From NCBI RefSeq assembly GCF_000143535.2, contig NC_037316.1:992001-1056000 (forward strand): a DNA stretch of 64,000 nt. Direction: 5' to 3'. This document shows, piece by piece, positions 1-9,603 of this stretch (position 1 is the stretch's first letter; the number at the start of each line of letters is the position of its first letter). This DNA is from Botrytis cinerea B05.10 (taxonomy: Eukaryota; Ascomycota; Leotiomycetes; Helotiales; Sclerotiniaceae). The notes under the pieces are model-generated. The model saw only the letters and a program-made list of their open reading frames with translations, was not told the DNA's origin and searched no databases. The translations under genes were made by a program, and so were the position numbers.

Positions 1-504
1 AGACTTAACAATATCGTAGTATTGGTGGCTAGAAATTGGTGGCTAGAAATTGGTGGCTAGAAATTGGTGGCTAGAACTAACTACCGTGGATGAAAAGTTT
101 GTTTCCAGAACAAAATTGCGAGAAGCAGTTATATAAATAACGACCGGTTGTAACCTTAGACACACATTTCTTGATCAAATCTTCCTCGTAGCGACGATTG
201 TGTGAAACTTAGCTCTTACCTATCGACGCGAGATTAAAGAATACCAAACCAATGATTCCGATCACAGTTTTAGACACATCCTGTGCACTGCCATGGATAA
301 GTCGATATTGCTTCTGGAGTGAAGAATGCAAAGAGAATCATCTGATTTCGCGACATTATTATTCTGCCCACAAAGCGGTCAAGCACCCCTCCTGGATAGT
401 ATCATTATCCTCAAAATTCAGCCCCTCAAAGTCTCATAACTTGTAACAAACATACACGATCCTCTTCTCCGAAATTTTCAGAAAATCTCCGAAAATCACT
501 CAAA
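1..504. other. Left-edge intergenic region
   Basis: There is no convincing gene here. It contains a short 14-base tandem repeat (listed separately) and the presumed promoter and 5' leader of the tubulin chaperone A gene. A 64-codon open frame at 252-446 has no recognisable protein features and is probably leader sequence. Confidence 0.5.
18..75. repeat. 14-base tandem repeat, about 4 copies
   Basis: The unit AAATTGGTGGCTAG occurs in four nearly perfect head-to-tail copies, the first with a diverged start. It is a local minisatellite with no inverted ends or coding content, so nothing suggests a mobile element. Confidence 0.85.
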
Positions 505-908
505 ATGGCGCCTCCATCTCAACTCGCCATAGCTACATCATCCGTTGCTCGTCTAGTTAAGGAAGAAGCTTCGTACCACAAAGAGTTGATCTCTCAACAA
601 GCACGATTAAAGAAGCTAGAGGAAGCTACCGAAGAAGATGAGAACAGAGAATATTCGTTGAAGCAGGAGGTTAGTACTTATCTCTTTGTGTTTTTCTACT
701 GTTATGATTTGATGACCAAAGACTAATAATTAATTAGCGCGCCGCAATCGAAGAAACCAAAGCAGTATTCCCACCACTTCGAGAACGACTTGGAAACGCT
801 ATACTTAAGTTGGAGGACTTAGTTCAAAGAGGTGGTGATGAGGCAGAAGAGCAAAAGGCAAATGAGGTTATCGCTAAAGCAAAGGAGGCTATTGCTGCTG
901 GAAACTAA
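505..908 (+). CDS. Tubulin-specific chaperone A (tubulin-folding cofactor A)
   Basis: Two exons, 505-669 and 738-908, give 111 residues, the usual size of the family. The intron begins GTTAGT and ends TTAG. The protein is a small, almost wholly alpha-helical, charged coiled coil: an N-terminal helix containing VARLVKEEASYHKEL, then after the intron a second helical stretch ending in an alanine-rich tail. That is the three-helix-bundle pattern of cofactor A (yeast Rbl2, fission yeast Alp31). The family captures beta-tubulin released during folding and delays its assembly with alpha-tubulin in the cytosol. The start is the first ATG of the frame and lies in a CAAAATGG context. The gene converges on the THO7 gene with under 200 bases between stops. 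Family assignment is strong; the exact paralogue name is inferred. Confidence 0.88.
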
Positions 909-1106
909 GGACTGGATGACGAAATCATGATTCACGATGAATATACCCGATTTTGCGAAGAATTTATGCATGATGTGTGAGGATGAAGTTTACGAAATGC
1001 TCAGTTTACAGCGCAAGATAATACAAATTCATTGAGGGTATCATTCTGATTGGGTATGGTACATTCTATTGTACATAGTGTTGGAAGTATTATTGATTAA
1101 GAATAC

Positions 1107-2240
1107 CTACGTGGTATCCATCTTATCACCAACTTCTCCCTCATCTATTGATCCTTCTTCTGGTTCATTAATCGTGACTCTTGGTGTTCCTCCTTGTGTT
1201 GAGTTCATCCCATCCGCCATAGGTGTGTCGGCTGAATTATCCATGTCCACTTGTCTAGCACTTACATCTGTCATTGCAAAATCTTCCCCTTCTCCCTCTT
1301 CCCCTCTACGTTTACGACTTCTAGCCCTTTCTGACCTTGTTGGAGATGCTATTCGACTTGTTGATCTACCTCTTGAGCCAGACCTTGATCCAGATCTTGA
1401 GCCGGGTCTTGAGCCGGATCTTGATATCGAACCAGAAGGTAGAGGTTTGGGTTTAAGTGTATCTCTCTCTGGACTTCCTTGTCTTGGTGTTGCATCGTCA
1501 CTTGTGCTATTTCGTCTTTGGGGAGTCGGTCCATCACCATCACCATCTCCAACCTCGCCATCTTCTTCCCCTCCGTCCATTCCTTCTCGTCTTTCAACCT
1601 CTTCCTTCTCATCTCTAATCAACCTTCTCAATTGCATTCCTTCTTCAACAATTCTACCAAACTGTTCTCTCCTCTCTTTCCACGTTTCGCCATATGTTCT
1701 GCTTTCTCTTTCTAACTCCTTGCACTCGTCTTCCAATTTCCTCAAATTTATTTCTTGATCCTTTCGCGGTCGCAATAACATATTATTTGTAATCTTCTCA
1801 GCCAATTCGTCAAACTTCTTCCTCTGTTCCAATGTGGTCTTCGCTTCTTCCAATTGAATTCTTAACTGCGCAGTATTATCTCTCACCGCTTGTGCTGTTT
1901 CCAAAATATGTTCCTTGTCGGCCTTATACCTCTCGCGTTCGCGTTCGTTACTGTTGCGAAGGAATTGAATGCGCGCGAGACTGCTGTCAAAAGCTGCGAA
2001 ATCGAGTAGTACATCTTCGCGCAATTGACGACGCTCATCAAGAATCTTTTGATGATCAGCTTCCCCAATCTCTTCGTTGGTATCTAATGGTGGTGTAGGA
2101 AGTTTGCTAGGTGTAGTGACGAATCCAGGAGTGAGTAGACGTTTCGTGATACGCTTGAAAGGTTTTTCTTCGACATTAAGAAGACGAGATTTGTGTAGTT
2201 CATCCTCCTCTCTTTGATCTAATAGTTGATAGGAAGCCAT
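1107..2240 (-). CDS. THO complex subunit 7 family protein
   Basis: Single exon of 377 residues. Residues about 45-215 are heptad-rich and predicted coiled coil, and resemble the Tho7/Mft1 family, including a basic segment around TKRLLTPGF and repeated Arg/Glu-rich helices. The C-terminal 160 residues are low complexity: an acidic Gly/Asp stretch, then alternating Arg/Ser/Gly dipeptides (roughly residues 270-310), then an acidic tail. THO couples RNA polymerase II elongation to mRNP packaging and export in the nucleus; subunit 7 is one of its coiled-coil members. The RS-like tail is unusual for the core subunit but common in fungal orthologues as disordered sequence. The long open frame on the opposite strand at 1069-1758 is a shadow of this low-complexity region. 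The gene shares a 485-base divergent promoter with the elongin A gene. Confidence 0.8.
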   Translation of the reverse strand: MASYQLLDQREEDELHKSRLLNVEEKPFKRITKRLLTPGFVTTPSKLPTPPLDTNEEIGEADHQKILDERRQLREDVLLDFAAFDSSLARIQFLRNSNERERERYKADKEHILETAQAVRDNTAQLRIQLEEAKTTLEQRKKFDELAEKITNNMLLRPRKDQEINLRKLEDECKELERESRTYGETWKERREQFGRIVEEGMQLRRLIRDEKEEVERREGMDGGEEDGEVGDGDGDGPTPQRRNSTSDDATPRQGSPERDTLKPKPLPSGSISRSGSRPGSRSGSRSGSRGRSTSRIASPTRSERARSRKRRGEEGEGEDFAMTDVSARQVDMDNSADTPMADGMNSTQGGTPRVTINEPEEGSIDEGEVGDKMDTT

Positions 2241-2725
2241 ATTGACGGTATGGATTTGTTGATGATTGTCTGTTGGTCGTGATATTGATGCGGAACATTT
2301 GAAAGCTAAGAATAGTTCTACGAATTTACTACGGCCGCTAGCGCACCACAGTACATATCTAGTCCGGGGTTCCAGATGCTAGTGATGGTGACCCACTTCA
2401 CTCAGTGCGGGCTTCATAATCTATAAATTCCCCCAAACTTCTTCTTTGTTCATGATGAAGCATACCATTCACCAATTTTCAGATTTCTACAACAATTTTA
2501 ATTCATTTTACTTTCAGGAAAGGAATGTAAATTCGCGAACTTCTCTTTACATTTCCGCCATTCGAAAAATCCAATTTAATCACATTGAATCCTCCTTTAT
2601 ATCACGAAACGTCTAATCTGTCAACCTCTCGAACGGTCAGCCTCTCCAACATTAGGTACCTCTAGAGATCCTTGAGGACTCCTTGAAAATATCATAGATC
2701 CCTACCTTTAACCCGAGACGAAATC
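2241..2725. promoter_or_regulatory. Divergent promoter region between THO7 and elongin A
   Basis: The two genes point away from each other, so this 485-base gap must hold both promoters and 5' leaders. I see no clear TATA element; CT-rich tracts lie near the elongin A start. Assignment is by position only. Confidence 0.5.
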
Positions 2726-3982
2726 ATGGAAGAACATACCGGTGTCAAGTCCCTGTACAGTCTTTGTAAAGCAACCTGTTTGAGGAATATCAAAGGTAGG
2801 CTTTATATGTTACTTTATTATCATTTCAGCATCAATCGCTAACATCTTCAAGACTTGTATGATATTGGAATCACATCATACCAAGTAGCCTACCCTATCC
2901 TCAAGACCATCACCAACCCCGAACAACTTCATATAATCGAGCAAAGATCTCCACATATAAAGGGTGAAACTGCCGAGCTCTGGAAAGCATTCATCGTTCG
3001 CGACATTCCTAAATGGCAAACAAAGAACTATGTGCCAAGGGACCCAACCAAATGGGCCCAAGTGTACAAAAAATACAAAACCGAGCATGATGAGGAAGTT
3101 GCTAGCGCTCAAGCCATTCTGATGAATTCAATGAATGCATTGAAGCAACACAAACAAGATCATGTTAGCAGATTTGTTGATCTCAAACGTTTACCGAAAA
3201 TCCCACGGGATTATGGAATGCGAGCACACAATGGAGGTGTTCCTTTGACCAAGGGAAGGGCGCTTCAAAATGCTGGACCTAGTTCCTTAACTTGGGGTGG
3301 AGGTAGTAGAACAAAGATAACGGATGGTGCAAGTGTACTCACGAAAGCGCGTCGAGAAGCTAAGGAAATGAGTCAAAGAAGCAAACTCAATACCCTATCC
3401 AGTGGATTAAGACACGGACAAGTACAACGGGCCCCTGCTGGAATGTCTCAAGAATACAAAATTGCCAACCAACCTGCATTAAAGATTTTGACGAGACACA
3501 GGCCATCGGGTGCCAGAAGTCGCGATGCCCTCGGCGGACCATCCACTGGACCCTCCCTTGAGGACCGAGAAAAGAGATTACGCGATGCGATGAGTGGTAG
3601 AAAGCCAGGTTCGAGTTCTTCGAAGGAGCCCATGAGTGGAACTTCAGCCGGAACCCCGACCTTGCTAGATGATGATATGTTCGGTGATGACGCGGATGAT
3701 GCAGATGATCTTTTTGATGAGTATAAAGAGACAGAACCGGCTCATAAATCGGCGACTCGGCCACCACCATCTCGCAAGATTATGAAATCAGTTGCACCAT
3801 CAACTCGCATTCGTTCTTCCTCCCCACCAAACAAAGCAACATCAAGACCATCCGCGCCATCTTCTCGCACGAGTTCAGCACCATCGTCTCGACCAGCAAC
3901 ACCTGGAGCTACGATGCCCGCTCGTAGACGACCGGCTCCTGTCGATATCTTCAATCGTGGACCTAAGAAACCCAGAAGATAG
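2726..3982 (+). CDS. Elongin-A family protein (transcription elongation factor SIII subunit A)
   Basis: Two exons, 2726-2795 and 2853-3982, encode 399 residues. The first exon carries SLYSLCKATCLRNIK and continues after a phase-1 intron into DLYDIGITSYQVAYPIL, which matches the start of the elongin A domain: a BC-box-like helix followed by an F-box-like segment. A conserved block continues to about residue 135 (WKAFIVRDIPKW, DPTKWAQVYKKY). The remainder is basic and Ser/Pro-rich, with an acidic patch near residue 285 (DDDMFGDDADDADDLF). In yeast (Ela1) and animals this protein pairs with elongin C, and it can act in a cullin ubiquitin ligase that removes stalled RNA polymerase II. The small exon and its splice were chosen because they restore the conserved N-terminus. 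Confidence 0.85.
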
Positions 3983-4666
3983 ATAGCCAAAATTCTTTGT
4001 ATATTTTAGTCTCACATATCGGGGTTTGGATTGGGAAGTGCAACTTTAGAACAGGGGTATTTGCTATCAGCGAGGCGTTTTTGAGGGTCAAATTATGTCA
4101 TGGGCATGGATAACGATATATTTTATTACACACTGAAAGGGCTTCTAGAATAATGGGATTTTGGGGACTGAATTATTGGGTTGTTAGAATTGAGTGGAGT
4201 CTGTAGTTGTTCCATGTACTTAGTATACATGAGCAGCATTGTAAATGATAATTATCCATACATAAACCCTTTTCATCACAAATGAGCATTGTCACATGAA
4301 TGAAAGAATCCCAAATTGCGTGTTTATGAAGAGTTTATTATTGAGATGTGCGCGGTCTATCGAAAATCTAATCCCATATCAGACAGCCAAAATCGAATTC
4401 ATGCACGCACGCAGAAAATCGCCCATTGTATGATATTCGGAATTTTGCGTCATCCATCAATGAAATGCTCAATCATCTGCCCGTCAACGTAATCTCATTG
4501 TATCGCATCGCATCGCATCGCATTGTATCGTATCGTGAAGAGGGAAAAAAAGAGACGTAACCAATGAAAACTTGCTCGAATGCGTAAAAGTGGTGAAGGA
4601 GGTGCGGGGTATTTCGGAAGGCAGCAACGCAATCGAAAATTGAGAGGAAAAAGACACGAGAGAGTT
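3983..4666. other. Convergent intergenic region with a short GCATC repeat
   Basis: This gap between the 3' ends of elongin A and NEDD8 is AT-rich and has no supportable gene. A short run of GCATC units lies at about 4502-4525. It presumably holds both polyadenylation regions. Confidence 0.55.
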
Positions 4667-5137
4667 TTAAATGCCACCGCGAAGAGCGAGAACTAAATGT
4701 AATGTCGCTCCGGGTTCGAGATCGTAGTCTTGTACTAGCTTGTCGTCGGCCCTGGGGGGAGGTGTTAGTTTGTGGGTTGAGGATGGAGGGGAGGGGAGAC
4801 GTAGGGCAAGAAAGGGAAGGGAAGGGGATAGAGTGAAATGGCACTGGACGTACATTTGCTTGCCGCCGTAAATTAAACGCTGTTGAACGGGTGGAATGCC
4901 TTCTTTCTCCTCGACCTTTTCCTTAACTCTCTCGATCTGTGGTGGGAATGTTAGCTGGCGTTGTAAAGGCTCGATGCGAGGTTATTGCGACAGACGTACC
5001 TTGTTGTCAGCCTCTACGTCGAGTTCGATTTCCTTGCCAGTGAGAGTTCGGACTCTGCGAATGATTAGTATGGAAGCTTCGCAAGTATAGAGGGGGGGGA
5101 CAATAGCTTGATATGACATTACATACTTGATAAGCAT
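4667..5137 (-). CDS. RUB1: NEDD8/Rub1 ubiquitin-like modifier precursor
   Basis: Four small exons (complement of 4667-4751, 4854-4936, 5000-5054, 5127-5137) encode 77 residues, exactly the family length. The first exon is only 11 bases. The product starts [18 protein letters not shown], contains [20 protein letters not shown], and ends [10 protein letters not shown] followed by a single isoleucine. The C-terminal Gly-Gly must be exposed by a Yuh1-type hydrolase that removes this last residue. The mature protein is then attached to cullins and activates cullin-RING ubiquitin ligases. Alanine before the LRGG tail (position 72 in the family) is the residue that separates NEDD8 from ubiquitin, which has Arg there. 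Splice sites are GTATGT, GTACGT and GTACGT donors, all with clean acceptors. The call is very secure. Confidence 0.96.
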
Positions 5138-5158
5138 TTTTGCGGGAGTGAAAGTTGA

Positions 5159-5629
5159 TCACTTCTGGAGAGGATATTCTTGGTAGGGATGGTTTCCAAT
5201 GTTCACAAATGGGAACTTGGTGTTGTAAGGTTGGTTAAATCTTTCGAGACCTAAGCCGTGTCTGAGAAACTTTTGTTCTTTAAATAGGTCGAAAGAGCTC
5301 AAGGAGAATGTTGAAGATCTTCGTGGTGAGACTTCAATTGGCGGAGGTGTAATAATCAATCTGAATTGAGGATGAGCAGGTGGTGGGGTGGGAGGTGGAA
5401 GAGATGCAGTGATTGGAGGCTGGCTGCTCTCTTTAGTATAATTGGAACCCATCTTGATGCAGTATCGATGGGGGTGGTTCGGATTATTGTTGTTCCTAAA
5501 CAGAGTTTCTCCGAGGATATCCCAGCCATGCGATCCCATGCCATTTGATTTTGATAGTCTAAGCTTAACTCTCACGTGTTTTCTATCACTCAGATGAATC
5601 TTGCCTTGACATTTCCTCATCCTCATCAT
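5159..5629 (-). CDS. Uncertain 156-codon open frame upstream of NEDD8
   Basis: The frame stays open for 156 codons and its stop lies only 21 bases before the NEDD8 start codon, on the same strand. The product is Pro/Ser/Asn-rich (PPPTPPPAHP near residue 82) with no recognised domain, signal peptide or membrane segment. Its position is where the NEDD8 promoter and 5' leader should be. It could be a small gene, an upstream open frame in a long NEDD8 leader, or chance. I include it at low confidence. Confidence 0.2.
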   Translation of the reverse strand: MMRMRKCQGKIHLSDRKHVRVKLRLSKSNGMGSHGWDILGETLFRNNNNPNHPHRYCIKMGSNYTKESSQPPITASLPPPTPPPAHPQFRLIITPPPIEVSPRRSSTFSLSSFDLFKEQKFLRHGLGLERFNQPYNTKFPFVNIGNHPYQEYPLQK

Positions 5630-6328
5630 GTCACGTCATAAACACAAATTCATATCAAACTGTGAATGATTGTCAAAAGGAGAATCAAGTTGCAGTTCTC
5701 TTATCACTCACTTCAGCATTATGTCCTATCATTTGTTGAGATCCTCAAAGGCACTAAAAATTGCATCTTTGTTAAGAGTTAACAGTGTTTTCCAGCGTAT
5801 CAAATCTCAGCACCTAGATTCTATATCCAATGGATCAGAAGAAATCATTGATATCAAGTTGGCTCTGCGAAGTCTACCAGAAGATGCTTTGGTTTTCATA
5901 GTTGAAATTCCTTAGACCTCTCAGACCAAGTTCTTTGAAAAAGACATCTTGCTTATGTAGATATCAGGCAATAGAGTTTCATGTCATTGATATCGTGAAA
6001 TATTCATTGCCAGAGGAGTGTTAATGACTCGGTCTTATTTCAAAATACTTTAACTCAAGTAAAGCAGCCCTAAAGTCCTCAATTTCCTTTCATACTTGAG
6101 AAAAAAAGATTGCTACTCTCGTACCATTGCCCCGGGGCTGTCCGTCCTCCTTCAAGGCCAATCCTTCAAAGGAAATTTTTATCGTGAACTAGTTCTCTTT
6201 GTTGTTGTGTTAACTTTTCAGAATGTGTAACAAAGAATTTTTATCTTGTATGTCCAGGAAACTAAATTATCAATTCACAAGAAATTTGCACTCCTTTTAA
6301 ATCTTCAACATTCTCAAATTTGCCAATA
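5630..6328. other. Intergenic region upstream of the HELTH-motif gene
   Basis: AT-rich sequence that must contain the promoter of the plus-strand gene starting at 6329. A weak 81-codon open frame at 5670-5915 has no protein-like features. Nothing else is supported. Confidence 0.45.
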
Positions 6329-8900
6329 ATGGCAACACTAAAATTTGGACAAGCGACAAGCACAATTTTTAATGTTAGTCGGACCAAATATGGAGAGGAT
6401 AAAGTTTATGTCCATCCAGATGGTTCTAGCTCTACAGCTAGCGGGTGGTCTCCCACAGGCTTTCTGCACCTTAGTGGCAATTTACAAAGAATGGAAGAGG
6501 AGAAGCTCATCGAGGAATTCCAAAGAAAGAAAATCGGCGAATTCACGGTACGGGAGCTTGTCGATTTTGACGTAGTCAGTGGTAGAGTTTTGGAAGAAGC
6601 GGATCTTGAATCAATCCCAATTCATCCCATATTTGCAGTAAATATGTGGGAGAAACTTGGGCAAAGACAACGGGATTGGGCTCTACAGACGCCTGAAGAG
6701 ATGGGAGATGGTCATTTCATCATGGATAATCCTTATGTGTTGAATGCGATGATGCCAGTTCTCACATTAGCAAGCGCATTTCTTTCTAGAATGCATACTG
6801 TACCATTTGTATATTCCCTCTTCCACCTCTTGATTAGGTAGATCTTGTGAAGTTAATTTATTGACTTGTTTTCTTAGGTGGATGCATTGTTCTTAGGACC
6901 TCGAGAACCGATGGATCCTTCAACTTCAACACTTACGATTCCCCGCGGCCTTTATACATTCTGGCGCAGAGATGAAAAAACCAGAACGGTAAATGATTCT
7001 CAAGAATGCCTGGAGGTTGTTACTAGTTTTTTAAAATATTTACACGGAAAAATAAAATGGGGGTTTGCCTCGGGCTATTATATGCCATGGGATGAAGCCC
7101 CTAGCAAGGAAAATTGCCATGGTGTCACCTTCATAGCAAAGGATAGTGATGACAAAGAAACCATTTGGATATTTTTGGACCTGAAGCTTCTAGATTTACT
7201 ATTGAGGAACGACTTGACCTCTGCAGAGAAAGCCGGTACCCAATATTCCTTAGCAATTACCATGATTCATGAGTTAACACATGCGATGGGGTTTAACTTT
7301 CATCACGATCCTGACCTTGAGGGGCTCTATGGGTACGAACCATATTTTGAGGATTCACCTCAGTGCGAATTAGGGTTTGAAATGGAAAATAGTGTGATTT
7401 ATACAAAATGAGATAATTGTTGAGGATATTTGGCTAATTAATATCAGGTTTTTGGTGGTATCATCGAGCCAGTCTTCAAGCCACCTGCAGCTCCGCTTGC
7501 ATATAGGATGGTTTCCAGTTATCCCTCTTGGTCTCACTTAAAAGTGCGAACTCTGGAAACATTTGTTATGGATCAAGCTGCGAAATACAATGATCTGTCA
7601 TATGTTTACTTTGTCCCGATTCAGACTTTCGAGGATATAAGAAAATTGAGTTTTTGGGATACTGCTATTCGGCAAGTAAGTTCTACTAGCTACGTCCGCT
7701 CTCAAAACCGAACAGATTCTAGACTATACTAACTTTTACAACTTGAAGTTTGGCTTTTCAGCTATTCATGCTCGGTCAATAAGACATGGGTGGGCAGGTC
7801 GATATGTGGCTTTCTGGGATCTTGCTGATCATTACAATGCCCCCCAAGCGGGGCTTCTAAAATCAGGTAGAATTAAGGATCACGAACAGAAACAGGCAGC
7901 TAGGATTAAAGAATTAGCCGATGTGGTCGCGGTATACAATTCAACACAACTTTCACCTCTAAGAAAAGCAGCCTCCAAATTTATAGACGATATAATGGCA
8001 AGTGCATCAAAAGAAGAAAGATTCTATGACTTCACCCAGGAGCAAGAAGAAAAGCTCACCGCAATACGTGAAGTTTGCATTGAGCTGCATCAACCATCAA
8101 ATGCTGCGGGCGCAGATCAACGTGATAAAACAGCTTTACTGCTTCTCACAAAGCTCGAGGAAGCAACAATGGCCCACAAAGAAACTTTCAATCTTCTAGA
8201 AGCCTCGGAAGCATTCAAAAATACGATATTTCGAGATCGTCGCGCAACGATTTTTCGTTGGAATATTGGTACTCGTAGATTACTTAATGATTTACTTACC
8301 GGATTGAGCGCAAAATCAAGCCAAGATGGGAAGTCAATTGCCATTCTTGATCAACTCGGCCAGCTCCTTGCCCAGCTCGAAGGGGTACGGTTGAAAATAT
8401 TTCCTCCATTACCTACTTGGACACTTGGACATGAATACAAGCCCGAGGGAGCCGAAGAATTGAAAAAATGGCCCAAGGATTTCTTTGCAGAAGAACTTGC
8501 AGAACTGGAATTCATGTGTGATCTCTTCGCTGCAGCGATGGAATCCAATCCGACTAAATGCTATAATTTGGCAGAAAAAAGGGTAACTGATAATCAAGGC
8601 CCGTCGTCGATGTCATTTTATTGTCGCTTTTTGTGCACGAATAAGGCAGTGGTGTGTAGGGATGACTGGATGGAGAAGGACTGGGAAGAGAGGAATCAAG
8701 TGGTGGAGCAGAAGTTGCAATGGTTGAAAATTATGAGGGAGGGATGTACGGAGTTGTGGAGGGGTACGTTTGAGGGGTGGATGTTGTGGTATGAGGCGAA
8801 GAGGAAGAAGAAGGATGATGAGAAGGCGTCTGATGAGGCGGTGGAGCTCTTGAGGCAGAATTCGGAGATGGAGAGGAAGAAGAGGAGACAAAGGTTTTAG
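6329..8900 (+). CDS. Uncharacterised protein with HExxH metallopeptidase-like motif
   Basis: I read four exons: 6329-6808, 6878-7393, 7448-7675 and 7749-8900, giving about 791 residues. An alternative first donor at 6800 would remove three codons. Exon 2 carries IHELTHAMGFNFHH, with H291-E292-L-T-H295, the zinc-binding and catalytic signature of many metallopeptidases. About 30 residues later comes CELGFEMEN; Glu324 or Glu328 could be the third zinc ligand of a gluzincin-like site. The histidine after the GF pair is one position too far for a strict metzincin motif. The C-terminal half (from about residue 400) is charged and helical, ends in a Lys/Arg-rich tail, and has no known domain. There is no signal peptide, so a cytosolic or nuclear protein is likely. 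I do not recognise a named family; peptidase activity is inference from one motif. Confidence 0.6.
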
Positions 8901-9603
8901 GGGGAGGGGGAAAGGAGGAAGGGTGGGTGGATTTCATTCAAATCGGGGTTTATATTAGTTTTTGAAGATTGTGGGATTGAAAAATGGTGTGGGATATTTA
9001 TTTTGTATGTACAGAACTTTGCTACTGTGATTAATTGTAATTGATTTCGGTTCTTGAAATATCTTTTTCTCGATTGCATTCGTCCACTTGATTCACTTTT
9101 CTGTGTCTGCTTATTAATCTCAAGATAAATCATTACAGTTGAATACAATTATTAGCCACACTACGACCTTTTGTTTTCAATCCCCTCCCCTTTTTTTTTT
9201 ACATTCATTTGGCGAGCTCTATGCATAATTTCACTAGCTACATTAGTTTTATCGCATTTCATCAGATTGCATTCGAATTTCTTAATGTAGGATTACTTTC
9301 CAATGCTTCCGAAGATGGTGAATTTGAATGAAATTAGTTATATGGATTCATAATTACTTGTTGTTGATTGAAATGTGGATTTTTATTTGTGTGTAGGGTA
9401 TATTGACCTTCATGTTTTTGAAGATTTGAGTACTAGCGAGAATGTAGCGTATTCACCACCGATTCAATTATCGCACAGAAGCTAACAACAATATATACAG
9501 AGAATTCCCACTACATTTATTCATTTTCCATCCCCCACGCCTCTTCCCCATCTTCATCTCCATCACCACTACCATCTTCGCCCTCTTTCCTCCAACTAAC
9601 AAA
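8901..9603. other. Convergent intergenic region
   Basis: The 3' ends of the HELTH-motif gene and the GH55 gene face each other here. The sequence is AT-rich with a poly-T run near 9192. I see no gene; both terminators presumably lie here. Confidence 0.55.

Noticed and set aside
1069..1758. 229-codon plus-strand open frame
   Set aside because: It lies opposite the Arg/Ser/Glu-rich part of the THO7 gene; the composition is the mirror of a low-complexity coding region and it has no domain.
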